NCBI GenBank assembly: GCA_019828595.1
Contig: JAHQRK010000024.1
Coordinates: forward strand, 248,001-312,000
DNA: 64,000 bases
Direction of reading: 5' to 3'
DNA from: Aphanomyces cochlioides
Lineage: Eukaryota > Oomycota > Saprolegniomycetes > Saprolegniales > Verrucalvaceae
In this document: piece by piece, positions 21,452-32,564 of the stretch
Position numbering within the stretch: position 1 is the stretch's first letter
Layout of the letters: each line of letters starts with the position of its first letter
The notes under the pieces: model-generated
Seen by the model: only the letters and a program-made list of their open reading frames with translations
Database searches by the model: none
Told to the model about the DNA's origin: nothing
Translations under genes and position numbers: made by a program

Positions 21452-22339
21452 TGAAGACAGTCCCCAGAATGCTATTTCCCGTACATTTCGTGAAAATCGA
21501 ATATTAATATAACTCAATACAAAACTCAATATATAATTTAAATTAATTACAATAAAAAATTCAGGGAAAATGGAATTTGTATTTCCAAAAAGATACGATG
21601 ACCTCATTTTTGCCAATATTGTGCTTTCGATTCGAAATTCGAATCGCGCAGCGATTAAATCGAATTCGCAAATCGATTCATGTGTGTTTTGAGCGTGTAT
21701 TTCAGTGTATTTTCCCTGATTTTAGTATGTACTAATCAAAATTAGTAGTCTGTACAGCTGTAGTATCTACTCGAGATCATCGATTCTTCCTTGTCAAGAA
21801 ACAAGACACTATTTGACCAAGAGTCGACAGAGACGTCTATTTGAATATGCAACACTGACTGCAACCCGCAGTCAGTGTAGTGTGTGAACCATGGCATTTG
21901 ACCTTCGGTATGGTGGATTCGCCCGTGGTGGCCTTGGGCTCGCAACGCCTCGCCTTCGTAGTGTTTGATTCACATGGCGATGGTCGATAGATCCTGGTGG
22001 AAGAGGTCGTCAAGTCGCAGCTTGGAGACATTCTTGTTATAATTCATATAAAGTGCATGAAGCACAATGGAGAGAGCTGTATGATTGAGCTCGACGACAT
22101 CAGTGGTCATGATCGTTTGCATGTGCGCGAAAGGTGGAATCTTTCATTGTTCTTGTCAATATTTACCGGATTTTCCGGATAAAATGAAAACAAATCGATT
22201 TCGCGTGTGTTTCGAATCGATCTCAAATTCGAATTTTGGCTCGAAAACACAATACAAAGATATGAAATATGGTTTTTGTGAAAAAATTCAAAATTTGACT
22301 CGTTGGAGACGACGAGTTCGATCTTCGCCAAAAAATGAA
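21452..22339. other. Region without recognisable genes
   Basis: Parts near 21620-21720 and 22190-22290 are rich in TTCGATT/AATCGAA words and resemble the dispersed AT-rich repeat, but I cannot align them with confidence. Open frames here are short and lack domains. Confidence 0.4.
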
Positions 22340-22405
22340 GTTCGAACACAAACAGTGACTTACAGACGCTTACAAACTGTCTGACGAGAACGACACACTC
22401 TTGGT

Positions 22406-24049
22406 TTAGTTGGGGATGCATTGCGAGTACCATTCGCTGTACGCATTGCACTTGTAGCCCGAGATGCACGTAGTTGGGCCCTTGTAGTTGGCACCACCGC
22501 ATTGGGCATAAGCAGCCACGCCACCGGATGATGGGGCACTCGTCGCTGGCGCCGACGTGGGCTTAGTCGTGACAGGAGTCGAACCGCCGGTGGGTGCTGG
22601 CGTTGCCTTGGTCGTGACAGGAGCCGTGGGGGCGCTCGTGGGAGCCGACGTCGCTGGCGCAGCTGGACCAGCGGTCGTGCCAATGTCACCGACACGGATG
22701 TTGCCGTACTTGACAGTCGAACTCGGGTACTGGTTTTGCACATCCGCTGGCACACCGCTCGTGATTGGACACGAGCCGCGGCTGACACCAGGGAGAGAAG
22801 CATCCTTGGTCGTGGGGTAGTTGGAGTCCAACCACAAGCACTGCGCGGCGTGGTCGGCCCAGAAACTCATGACCAACACCATGCCGCGCTTGATGGCATC
22901 GCCCATGGCCTTCAAACCTCCCTTCTTCGAGTGGTCGTTCGGGTCGCCAAACAACGTCTTGGCTTGGTTGCACGTCTTGTCCGTGATCGAGTTGACGGGG
23001 TCGATGCCGGCCCAGTTGATGGGAGCGTTGTCAATCTTCTTGCCGTTTTGGACGTAGTAGCGCTTGATCTCGACCAAGTTGCCGTTGGCCGTGCCGTCGT
23101 CCGTGATGAATTGGGTCACGACCGTGATCGGCTTGGTCGTGTCGACGGCAAAGTTGGAGCCAGGACCGTAGAACGTGCGGTTGTTGTAGCGCCAAGGGTT
23201 GAAGTCGCAGCCGTCCTTGTCGCACACACCGTCGAAGCGGTTGCCAGTGGCATCGTCACCGCACTGAGTGGCGCTCGTGCAGCGCGTTTGACCCGTCACC
23301 GTGCAAGGGTGCGTCGTGTACGCTTGACTGATGGAGTTGGATTCCCAGATATCCATTTCAGCGCAGCATGTACCGTATTGACCAGTGCCCGAGTTGGGGT
23401 CGGTCTTACTGGGGGTCCAGTTGTTCACATTGGCTTCACCGTTGATGAACTTGACGTCATGAGGACATTGGGCGTCGCAGTAACCCGTACCGTAAGCGGC
23501 ACCAGCCTTGTTCAACGGGTACTTGGACTTGCCACCGTCCTTGTCCATCTGGACAAAGTACAAGGCGCCGTTGATACCGCAAGGGAGTTGCGAGACATCC
23601 ACATCAAACGAAAACTCTTGGTTGAGCAAGTTGAAGATCTTGTAGTTGCTGTCGTCTTCGAGGAGGTACAAGCGCGAGCCAATGTTGGTGCTGTATGGAC
23701 CGCGGGTGACGAAACGAAGGTTCACTTGGCCGTTCGATGTCGTGACGCCGTACGTGCCAGCATAGTCGGCACCATCAATGGCGCAGTTGGTGGAGCACGT
23801 GACTGGATCGGGGCAATAGTTCGAGTTCCACGTGTTGCCAGTGTAGCAGTTGGTCGAGCCACCGACGTTGTGGGTCCAGCGCCAGTTGGCATCCACGACG
23901 ATCTTGGTGTTTTGCGTGGTGCAGCCGCCGGCCTTGGTGCACGTGACGGTGGGGAGCGACGGGTGGACTTCGGGGGTGTTGGTGCCAACGTTTTGAGCGT
24001 TGGCGACAAGGGCCGTCGTGAGGTAGGCGATGGTGGCAGCGATCTTCAT
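22406..24049 (-). CDS. Secreted GH7 cellulase with CBM1 (copy 2, left arm)
   Basis: The product is 547 residues and the translation equals those of copies 1 and 3: signal peptide 1-18, GH7 domain with E231/D233/E236, Ala/Pro/Thr linker, CBM1 at the C-terminus. The start is set at the ATG followed by the signal peptide. The frame extends 72 codons upstream without a stop, but the first part of that extension differs between loci while the gene does not, so it is leader DNA. It is transcribed away from the centre of the inverted repeat and is divergent to copy 3. The inverted repeat ATCCTCTC...GAGAGGAT sits about 207 bases upstream. No inactivating change is seen. Confidence 0.95.
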   Translation of the reverse strand: MKIAATIAYLTTALVANAQNVGTNTPEVHPSLPTVTCTKAGGCTTQNTKIVVDANWRWTHNVGGSTNCYTGNTWNSNYCPDPVTCSTNCAIDGADYAGTYGVTTSNGQVNLRFVTRGPYSTNIGSRLYLLEDDSNYKIFNLLNQEFSFDVDVSQLPCGINGALYFVQMDKDGGKSKYPLNKAGAAYGTGYCDAQCPHDVKFINGEANVNNWTPSKTDPNSGTGQYGTCCAEMDIWESNSISQAYTTHPCTVTGQTRCTSATQCGDDATGNRFDGVCDKDGCDFNPWRYNNRTFYGPGSNFAVDTTKPITVVTQFITDDGTANGNLVEIKRYYVQNGKKIDNAPINWAGIDPVNSITDKTCNQAKTLFGDPNDHSKKGGLKAMGDAIKRGMVLVMSFWADHAAQCLWLDSNYPTTKDASLPGVSRGSCPITSGVPADVQNQYPSSTVKYGNIRVGDIGTTAGPAAPATSAPTSAPTAPVTTKATPAPTGGSTPVTTKPTSAPATSAPSSGGVAAYAQCGGANYKGPTTCISGYKCNAYSEWYSQCIPN

Positions 24050-24255
24050 GGCTGTGTGTGCGGCGAACCCAGACAATTGGAGAATGAGCCATTGAATCAA
24101 CAGGTCTTTGTGGACAAGGGTCCTCCTCTGCGTCGCAGTCACGGCCGTTGCTGGTCGCTTGGGACATGTGTTTGGTATGGCATCAACCACGCACAATAGT
24201 CGATTGTAGCTTGGAGATGGCCCAAGCATGGGTGTGCCTGGAGTAGTCGAATGGT

Positions 24256-24289
24256 ATCCTCTCAATCAGGTATCCCAGATCGAGAGGAT
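24256..24289. promoter_or_regulatory. Conserved inverted repeat upstream of GH7 copy 2
   Basis: ATCCTCTC and GAGAGGAT are separated by 18 bases, at the position equivalent to the 8087-8122 element of copy 1, while much of the surrounding sequence differs between the two loci. The mirror element lies at 26209-26242 before copy 3. A regulatory role is inferred from position and conservation. Confidence 0.4.
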
Positions 24290-25004
24290 TCTCCATCCTT
24301 CCATTTCGAAACAGTGGGTGGAATCCTTCTCGCTGTTGACTTGAGACCAATAAAGCCAAGTCAGGGCACGCAGCATGAATTGTAGACCCTCATCGATCGA
24401 CGACATTGTGAGTTCAACCGTAGTAATGGTTGTCTATCATATCTTTTCGATAAACAACTACTTTATCCACCATTGATTCTACTGTAGGAGCTGGGATGCC
24501 GTGGCTTGAACAGCGTACACTTCTTAGTCTCCATGAGCTCAGCTCGACTAAATCATCGTTTAGCATCTCATAGGACACAGTTCCTGCAACTGCCTGCCAC
24601 GGGTCCAAGGACATGCCTATACCGTACTGTACTTGTCTACAACCAACTCAAAATCTGCAGTGTGGAATCATGATATCAAATTGACAGCTGAGAGTTGAAT
24701 GAACCCATCAAGAAGTCGTGTGTCTGCTGTCAGCTTCTTTCGGTCGGAATATCGATATTGTACATTCCAAAGACTGAACCAACGTCACCTTTTTGGATCG
24801 GGACTAATCCGTTGTATCATCTTCTCCAAGCGTAAGCGCGGCTGTTCGTTGCTTGGCGGCAATCTCATTGCCTTGACGCAGTGCTCCTTGTCTATATAAT
24901 CCATGCTCGATGAAACGATGAAGTTAATCTAAATCACAAGCGAAACGCACCGTCAGTCAAACGTGCAGTGGTTTCACGTTGTACTTTGCACGTGGTTGTT
25001 CATC

Positions 25005-25493
25005 CCTGATCGAAAAGATTCTCGATCCTTCCATTTCGAAGCCAAATCTAATCCGATGTTGTACTTCAAGTGCTTTCTAGCCTAGAATGCACTGAGCCGC
25101 CATGTCTTCGCTTCATCTAAACGTCAGGAGTCAAAGTGCCAATGCAAAGTGTTCGTCACAATCATCATCCAATCAACATGTTCAGTGAATATACTTGCGC
25201 CACATTGGCAGGAGCTCTGACGCCCTTGCAAAATGTTAAAACAATAAAAAATCAAGCTAGAGCTTAATGAAAACAATACATATATAATATAACATGTGCT
25301 GGACAAAGATTGAACAACAAGGACGTTGTTCAACAACGATAGCACAACACTTAGTGCAACGACGATTGTTGTTCAAAATGCCATAATTCTAGGCCTCTGT
25401 GTCTGTCAACACCTATGATACTTGGCGCTGCTTGTGATTTCTTTCGATCAACGACTTGCTACTCTTTCGGCGGACGTCTTCCAGATTGCTAGC
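25005..25493. other. Unique 489-bp spacer at the centre of the inverted repeat
   Basis: The spacer is not palindromic and so marks orientation. Its right part (TTTCGATCAACGACTTG and following) continues the repeat seen at 8205-8760. Its left part has GATTCTCGATCCTTCCATTTCGAAGCC, like the sequence near 24290 and 8120. No gene is seen; a 73-codon frame on the minus strand has no domain. It lies midway between the two divergent GH7 genes, more than 900 bases from either start codon. Confidence 0.6.
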
Positions 25494-28138
25494 GATGAAC
25501 AACCACGTGCAAAGTACAACGTGAAACCACTGCACGTTTGACTGACGGTGCGTTTCGCTTGTGATTTAGATTAACTTCATCGTTTCATCGAGCATGGATT
25601 ATATAGACAAGGAGCACTGCGTCAAGGCAATGAGATTGCCGCCAAGCAACGAACAGCCGCGCTTACGCTTGGAGAAGATGATACAACGGATTAGTCCCGA
25701 TCCAAAAAGGTGACGTTGGTTCAGTCTTTGGAATGTACAATATCGATATTCCGACCGAAAGAAGCTGACAGCAGACACACGACTTCTTGATGGGTTCATT
25801 CAACTCTCAGCTGTCAATTTGATATCATGATTCCACACTGCAGATTTTGAGTTGGTTGTAGACAAGTACAGTACGGTATAGGCATGTCCTTGGACCCGTG
25901 GCAGGCAGTTGCAGGAACTGTGTCCTATGAGATGCTAAACGATGATTTAGTCGAGCTGAGCTCATGGAGACTAAGAAGTGTACGCTGTTCAAGCCACGGC
26001 ATCCCAGCTCCTACAGTAGAATCAATGGTGGATAAAGTAGTTGTTTATCGAAAAGATATGATAGACAACCATTACTACGGTTGAACTCACAATGTCGTCG
26101 ATCGATGAGGGTCTACAATTCATGCTGCGTGCCCTGACTTGGCTTTATTGGTCTCAAGTCAACAGCGAGAAGGATTCCACCCACTGTTTCGAAATGGAAG
26201 GATGGAGAATCCTCTCGATCTGGGATACCTGATTGAGAGGATACCATTCGACTACTCCAGGCACACCCATGCTTGGGCCATCTCCAAGCTACAATCGACT
26301 ATTGTGCGTGGTTGATGCCATACCAAACACATGTCCCAAGCGACCAGCAACGGCCGTGACTGCGACGCAGAGGAGGACCCTTGTCCACAAAGACCTGTTG
26401 ATTCAATGGCTCATTCTCCAATTGTCTGGGTTCGCCGCACACACAGCCATGAAGATCGCTGCCACCATCGCCTACCTCACGACGGCCCTTGTCGCCAACG
26501 CTCAAAACGTTGGCACCAACACCCCCGAAGTCCACCCGTCGCTCCCCACCGTCACGTGCACCAAGGCCGGCGGCTGCACCACGCAAAACACCAAGATCGT
26601 CGTGGATGCCAACTGGCGCTGGACCCACAACGTCGGTGGCTCGACCAACTGCTACACTGGCAACACGTGGAACTCGAACTATTGCCCCGATCCAGTCACG
26701 TGCTCCACCAACTGCGCCATTGATGGTGCCGACTATGCTGGCACGTACGGCGTCACGACATCGAACGGCCAAGTGAACCTTCGTTTCGTCACCCGCGGTC
26801 CATACAGCACCAACATTGGCTCGCGCTTGTACCTCCTCGAAGACGACAGCAACTACAAGATCTTCAACTTGCTCAACCAAGAGTTTTCGTTTGATGTGGA
26901 TGTCTCGCAACTCCCTTGCGGTATCAACGGCGCCTTGTACTTTGTCCAGATGGACAAGGACGGTGGCAAGTCCAAGTACCCGTTGAACAAGGCTGGTGCC
27001 GCTTACGGTACGGGTTACTGCGACGCCCAATGTCCTCATGACGTCAAGTTCATCAACGGTGAAGCCAATGTGAACAACTGGACCCCCAGTAAGACCGACC
27101 CCAACTCGGGCACTGGTCAATACGGTACATGCTGCGCTGAAATGGATATCTGGGAATCCAACTCCATCAGTCAAGCGTACACGACGCACCCTTGCACGGT
27201 GACGGGTCAAACGCGCTGCACGAGCGCCACTCAGTGCGGTGACGATGCCACTGGCAACCGCTTCGACGGTGTGTGCGACAAGGACGGCTGCGACTTCAAC
27301 CCTTGGCGCTACAACAACCGCACGTTCTACGGTCCTGGCTCCAACTTTGCCGTCGACACGACCAAGCCGATCACGGTCGTGACCCAATTCATCACGGACG
27401 ACGGCACGGCCAACGGCAACTTGGTCGAGATCAAGCGCTACTACGTCCAAAACGGCAAGAAGATTGACAACGCTCCCATCAACTGGGCCGGCATCGACCC
27501 CGTCAACTCGATCACGGACAAGACGTGCAACCAAGCCAAGACGTTGTTTGGCGACCCGAACGACCACTCGAAGAAGGGAGGTTTGAAGGCCATGGGCGAT
27601 GCCATCAAGCGCGGCATGGTGTTGGTCATGAGTTTCTGGGCCGACCACGCCGCGCAGTGCTTGTGGTTGGACTCCAACTACCCCACGACCAAGGATGCTT
27701 CTCTCCCTGGTGTCAGCCGCGGCTCGTGTCCAATCACGAGCGGTGTGCCAGCGGATGTGCAAAACCAGTACCCGAGTTCGACTGTCAAGTACGGCAACAT
27801 CCGTGTCGGTGACATTGGCACGACCGCTGGTCCAGCTGCGCCAGCGACGTCGGCTCCCACGAGCGCCCCCACGGCTCCTGTCACGACCAAGGCAACGCCA
27901 GCACCCACCGGCGGTTCGACTCCTGTCACGACTAAGCCCACGTCGGCGCCAGCGACGAGTGCCCCATCATCCGGTGGCGTGGCTGCTTATGCCCAATGCG
28001 GTGGTGCCAACTACAAGGGCCCAACTACGTGCATCTCGGGCTACAAGTGCAATGCGTACAGCGAATGGTACTCGCAATGCATCCCCAACTAAACCAAGAG
28101 TGTGTCGTTCTCGTCAGACAGTTTGTAAGCGTCTGTAA
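25494..28138. repeat. Right arm of a giant inverted repeat
   Basis: Mirror image of 22360-25004. On the outer side the match ends after GTCTGTAA. The following CATCGAATTC resembles the GH7 3' flank at 51190-51235 with a short deletion, showing that the right side keeps the older downstream context. Confidence 0.9.
26449..28092 (+). CDS. Secreted GH7 cellulase with CBM1 (copy 3, right arm)
   Basis: A 547-residue protein with the same translation as copies 1 and 2. The GH7 signature with E231, D233 and E236 and the closing CBM1 (YAQCGG to YSQCIPN) are intact. It is transcribed outward on the plus strand. Downstream, at 28140-28300, the sequence matches in reverse the 3' flank of the GH7 pseudogene near 51065-51235, and then passes into repeats that lead to a CRN pseudogene at 29491. 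Confidence 0.95.
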   Translation: MKIAATIAYLTTALVANAQNVGTNTPEVHPSLPTVTCTKAGGCTTQNTKIVVDANWRWTHNVGGSTNCYTGNTWNSNYCPDPVTCSTNCAIDGADYAGTYGVTTSNGQVNLRFVTRGPYSTNIGSRLYLLEDDSNYKIFNLLNQEFSFDVDVSQLPCGINGALYFVQMDKDGGKSKYPLNKAGAAYGTGYCDAQCPHDVKFINGEANVNNWTPSKTDPNSGTGQYGTCCAEMDIWESNSISQAYTTHPCTVTGQTRCTSATQCGDDATGNRFDGVCDKDGCDFNPWRYNNRTFYGPGSNFAVDTTKPITVVTQFITDDGTANGNLVEIKRYYVQNGKKIDNAPINWAGIDPVNSITDKTCNQAKTLFGDPNDHSKKGGLKAMGDAIKRGMVLVMSFWADHAAQCLWLDSNYPTTKDASLPGVSRGSCPITSGVPADVQNQYPSSTVKYGNIRVGDIGTTAGPAAPATSAPTSAPTAPVTTKATPAPTGGSTPVTTKPTSAPATSAPSSGGVAAYAQCGGANYKGPTTCISGYKCNAYSEWYSQCIPN

Positions 28139-28465
28139 TTCATCGAATTCCATTGTTGTCAAAGGTACAACTCGCCGACTCAGACTATCCAAGCAGTGCT
28201 GAAATGTCTTTCTTTGATGTGAATCGAAGGAGTCCTCCCATCTCCGTGCTATGATTTTCACGAATAGAGCCATGTGAGCTGGTGTACCTTGAGCATTGTT
28301 TCACAATCTTCAAATGTCATCAAATCGCAAGAGGCGACCGATTATGACTGTAAAGTAGTTTCATATCTTGCTTGGTATGACGACTAAGCAGTCGCAGTCC
28401 CCTCAACGAGTCAGCAATGCGATCTCCACAACACAAGGCGTGTGCTTCTAGTCCTTCCTAGCTAG

Positions 28466-28650
28466 TTGTTTGCGCTCAAGTCCTTTCGAAACTCAGTGAC
28501 TGACGGAAGACTGGAGGCTGTTTCGCTGAAAGTTAGACACGAGGATATGATCGCAAGTCATCTCGTCGTCACGAGTCCAAACGTGAATCGCTACAAATGC
28601 CTCCCACGAGAAGAATGCCATCTCCCCATTGTGTCCAGGGCCAGACCGAC
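28466..28650 (+). repeat. CRN-flank repeat F
   Basis: It matches 33187-33340, 55725-55880 and, in reverse, 50780-50975, with the common order: CTCAAGT-CTTTC, GGCTGGAGG-like, TTTCGCTGAAA, ATATGAT and GTCCAAACGTG. Copies lie beside CRN genes throughout the window. An open frame of about 200 codons that spans this repeat and the next begins at TTG and has no domain; I do not treat it as a gene. Confidence 0.55.
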
Positions 28651-28689
28651 CTTCCAACTCGATGAATTATTCTTTTTCACCAAAGGGAT

Positions 28690-29290
28690 GAGGATGGCAA
28701 AACTCGCTGGATTTGAAGTGTCCACGGCCCGGCACGAGACTCAACATATCTCGTCAGAGAGAACAAATCCTCCATTGATTCACATTCATGGGAGGTTTCG
28801 ACGTACAGCAGTACTCCATGGATGGACTGTCCTCCATGTCAAGAGCTCCTCATTCTTCCTATTCTTCTGCATACTACTACAAACTAACGACGTCGTAAGC
28901 GCAAGACTCTCCCTCAAATCCAGATGTCGACAGCGAATGAACTATCATAGAAAACATCATAGTTTGTCTACATCCTTCCTCTCTTCTCAACTCGGTCCTC
29001 AACTCGCTCCGTCCTTCGTCGTATCACTTTCGCCACCGATGATTCAGACATTGACGTCATCGGATGACGTTGACAATCGCAAGTTGGAGTAAATGTCATG
29101 GCCTCGTTCATTCAAGTCGACCAGACCTTACCGAGGGCGATCGATTGAGGATCTCGACAAAAAAGTCGTCGCTTCACGAGACTCGTAGTCAACCAGCATA
29201 TCTCTCCTCGATGACAACAAACGTCCTTCGTGGCAACTCATTCGGTGAGCAGTGACAACGAGACCACACGTCAACAGCTCCTCGACAGTG
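28690..29290 (+). repeat. Non-coding repeat R between GH7 copy 3 and CRN pseudogene
   Basis: Same repeat as 5455-6130 (there on the minus strand), with a partial copy at 31440-31760. It contains AACGACGTCGTAAGCGCAAG, ACCTTACCGAGG and TTCACGAGACTCGTAGTC, each with counterparts in the other copies. It lies between a GH7 3' end and a CRN 5' end. Confidence 0.6.
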
Positions 29291-29490
29291 TTCAATCTTC
29301 CATTTCTTCCGTCGGCACCAAGCGCTCCTCTCAAGCATGGACATCGATATGAGCATACTATAAAAGTGTTAACTTTACAGTATCTTCTTTTAACACTTAA
29401 TATCCTTTAAACTTGAAGTGAAGAATTGAACTTACTGTTAGAACTTTATATTCTTACAACAAACTCGTCTCCCATTTCTCAATTTGGAAG

Positions 29491-31334
29491 ATGGCAAGCA
29501 AGCGACTCGTCTGGTTTGTTATCGCTGACAGCAGTGGCAACCCGATCAAAGGGACTACAATCAAAGTGGAGATCCCTTCGAACAGGTATATTGGTGATTT
29601 CAAGGAGAAAGTGAGTGCGAAATATCATCAAAATGGGGATGTATTGGAAGGAATACTACAATCGAAACTCGACGTCTACACCAACAAAGCCGCATTTGAC
29701 AGAAAAGACGACTCTCTCGAGATTGGAGAATAACTCGCGAATTGGAGGAAGCATTGTTTGTAGTTATTCGAGTTGATGCTCATCCAGCGAAGAGAATGAA
29801 ATTGAGTTAAGTGATGTGAGCAAAATGGTTCACTTCCGAATTATCTGAGTTTTGCTCTGTTGAGCTCAGCTTGGACGAGTGGCTGGCCATGAAGTACGGT
29901 GGAACATTTCAAAACCTCAGTTTGAATGACAAGGAGCCTTCAAACGAGTCAATGCCTTCTGGTTCAAATACAAGAAAATTCCAAAGATTTGACATGGATA
30001 TTCCAGTTCTGATGCACGGCAACGGATGCCAAAGTGTCTTTGTTCGTCCATGCTATGATGAATTGTTCAAGTTATTACTAGAAGATATCGACGAGCGCAA
30101 GCAAACTGTGGGCATCACGGGTCATCCAGGCATTGGTATTAGTCGATTCTATGCTTACTGTGTCTTTCGCCTGACACAAGAACCAATTCTTGGACGAATT
30201 TTGGTCATCAATTGTTGCCAGCAAACACGTATTTTTGAAGATGGTGCGTTCCCTTTTATCTCAACGGACGAAGAATTACTCCTGTACCAAGACGACAAAG
30301 ATGTGATCCGCTTGATTGACGGACGATCAAATAACTTGTTCAGCTGGACAGGTATGTCGATTTTGTTTTCATCTACCAACTATTGTGACTACAATTCATT
30401 TTTGAAATCCACCTATGTGCAGTACGTCATGCCGCCATGGACCGAAAAGGAGCTCTGCATTGCTGCTCAAGTCGCCGGGATTACCATCGAAGAAGTACAA
30501 GATTGCTTTCAAGTCTTTGGAGGAATTGCACGATTCGTGTTTTCAAAAGAATGGGATGCTTATTTCATAGATGCCACCGAAGCCTTTGCAAGTGTCCGTT
30601 GGTTGGAAATCTTCAATGAGGTCCGCCTGAAAGAAGTCAATGAAAAGAAGTACCCTCATCGGCTGCTTCATATGTTTCCACAGCATGCAAGATCTCGAGC
30701 ATACTGCGGATCCTATGTGAACCTTGGCTCTAACTACATTGCGTAGAAAGTTTACGATAAATTGATGAACGACTCCATGGACCAGTTGACGGCGTTTATG
30801 GCCAAATATGGGGAAGACACCATTTTCTCGAGCTTTCGTGAAAAGTTGTTTGAGATTTTTTGCCATCATCTTTGGTCCAGTTGTGGAGAACACAAACTCG
30901 TTGGATAGTTACTGCACAACGATTCTCAAGCTAGTCAGGAAGTTGAATATTCGATTTCGATTCCTGCTCTGGTGGACGTGTAGTCTTTTTCAAACTTGAG
31001 CGAGATACCAGTTTCGCAATTCGCCGAAGCCAAAGCGATGTACTTTCGACCAAACCAAAAGAAGTTTGCTGGCATTGATGCAATCTATTGGAATGGACAA
31101 GTGTGCTACTTGCTTCAAATGACCATTACCAACCATCATGGCATTGCACATGAATCTCTCGTCAAGATTCTCGAGTGGGCGACAGAACTGGGGATCAATT
31201 ATGAATATGTATTTGTGATACCGAAGGGCCAAGTGCAAGACTACAAGGTCCAAAACTTCCTCACTACGACGAAACGTGTGCACAAAAGCCCACTAATATT
31301 GCGCAGGGTCTTGTGCAGCACGCTGTCGGCGTAG
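29491..31334 (+). pseudogene. Crinkler-type NTPase-nuclease, disrupted
   Basis: The header (29491-29733, ATG start, MASKRLVWFVIADSSGNP to LDVYTNKAAFDRK) is intact but stops after LEIGE. A second frame (about 29800-30746) carries the linker and the NTPase. Its Walker A reads GHPGIGIS, with Ile in place of the catalytic Lys. A TAG at 30744 interrupts the SNYIA/KVYDKL junction, another stop lies near 30907, and the nuclease part resumes at 30996-31334 with IDAIYWNGQVCYLLQMT. The order of parts is that of the intact genes at 33641 and 57741, and its header is closest to that of 57741. The multiple stops, the frameshift and the lost P-loop lysine show loss of function. Confidence 0.85.
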
Positions 31335-31439
31335 AGATGATGCCAAAAAAGGGCACACGGTACACATCTTGATGGTTTGTCCGCAAATTAGAAGCTGAGT
31401 TACAAGACAAAGTAGTAGTCATTAGATGGACTACCCTTT

Positions 31440-31760
31440 ATGTTCAAAGCTCCTCGGTATTGTTCCTTCTACTGGTTCCAACCAAGGACGTCGTGACCAC
31501 AAGCACCACCCCCCCTTAAATCCATGCCAGAGGTCGATAGCGATTGCACCTTCACACAAAGCATCATGGCCTATCTACATCCTAACTCTCTCTTGAACTT
31601 GACCCTCCAGTCTTTCCTGGCATCATCGTAACACTTTCACCGTCGATGATTTAGACACTTTCGTCACTCGATGAGTTGGACAGTCGCAAGTTGGAGTAAA
31701 TCTAGTTGCCATCTCCATCCAAATCGACGCGATCTTACGGAGGGGGACAGATTGATTGCG
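31440..31760 (+). repeat. Partial copy of repeat R
   Basis: AAGGACGTCGTGACCACAAG, CACTTTCACCGTCGATGATT, GACAGTCGCAAGTTGGAGTAAAT and TCCAAATCGACGCGATCTTAC line up with 28885-29150. It runs directly into the truncated 3' end of the minus-strand CRN pseudogene. Confidence 0.5.
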
Positions 31761-32375
31761 TTTCTCGATGTCTTTCAGCAGTAACTTGAACAATTCATCA
31801 TAGCATGGACGAACAAAGACGCTTTGTTGTCTGTTGTCGTGCATCAGATCGGGAAATCCATCTCAAATCTTTGGAAATGTCTACCCAGAAGTCATAGACT
31901 CGTTTGCAGGCTCCTTGTCTTCCATTTTCCCATCATCCAAACTGAGGTTTTGAAAAGTTCCATCGTACGTCATTGCCAACCACTCGTCCAAACTGAGCTC
32001 AATAGAGCAAAACACAGTTAATTCGGAAGTGAACCATTTTGCTCGCGGCACAGGGCTCATTTTCATTCTCTTCGCTGGACGAGCTTCAGCTGGAACAACC
32101 ACAAACAATGCATCCACGCTGCCGAGTAGTTCTCCAATCTCAACGCGTGGATGAAGAGGGTTGTCTTTTCTGTCAAATGTGGCTTTGTTGGTGTAGACGT
32201 GCAGTTGCGATGGTAGTATTTCTTCCAATACATGATCACATTCCGCCTTCACTTCCTTCCTGAACTGATCAATGACATAACTCGAAGGAATATCCACTAA
32301 AGTTTTTTTCGTCTCCTCGTACGGGTTGCCACGGCCGTCAACGAGAACAAACCAGACGCGTCGGTTGCTTGCCAC
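31748..32375 (-). pseudogene. Crinkler-type gene, 3'-truncated, start codon lost
   Basis: Translation from 32375 gives VASNRRVWFVLVDGRGNP, i.e. the conserved MASNR start with GTG in place of ATG. The header is otherwise complete (LHVYTNKATFDRKDNPLH, ALFVVVPAEA), followed by the MSPVPRAKWFTSEL linker. A stop after ESMTSG is followed, in another frame, by NRQQSVFVRPCYDELFKLLL and then unrelated sequence after KDIEKRNQSV. The whole NTPase and nuclease part is missing. The header resembles that of the intact gene at 33641. Confidence 0.8.
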
Positions 32376-32564
32376 CTTCCAAATTGACGAGTTGCTCCCA
32401 TTCAGGTGCAGAATATTGTGTGTTAACTTCGTACCACCGTTCGCAATAATTGTCAGCATCTGCAAATGATGTTTTCTGATTGGTGGATAAACAAAAAAAT
32501 GATTAACTCGTTCTTGTGATTGGAGGAACATTTTTTCGTGAATAATATGTTCACACTTGCAGAG

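Larger units (their letters stand above)
22360..25004. repeat. Left arm of a giant inverted repeat
   Basis: Every position x in this arm corresponds to 50498-x in the right arm (25494-28138). All open frames, sense and antisense, recur at exactly mirrored coordinates with the same translation, so I see no indel and no amino-acid difference. The inner boundary is GTTCATC at 24998-25004. The outer boundary lies just outside GTCTGTAA, shortly after the GH7 stop codon. The arm is about 2,645 bp and holds one GH7 gene and its whole upstream region. Confidence 0.9.

Noticed and set aside
22736..24199. 487-codon open frame antisense to GH7 copy 2 (also in copies 1 and 3)
   Set aside because: It is the mirror of a GC-rich third-codon-position gene; absence of stops on the antisense strand follows from the codon use. 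The product has no domain, and its start lies inside the sense gene.
28466..29092. 208-codon open frame between GH7 copy 3 and the CRN relic
   Set aside because: It begins with TTG, has no domain, and spans two non-coding repeats whose other copies do not keep the frame.
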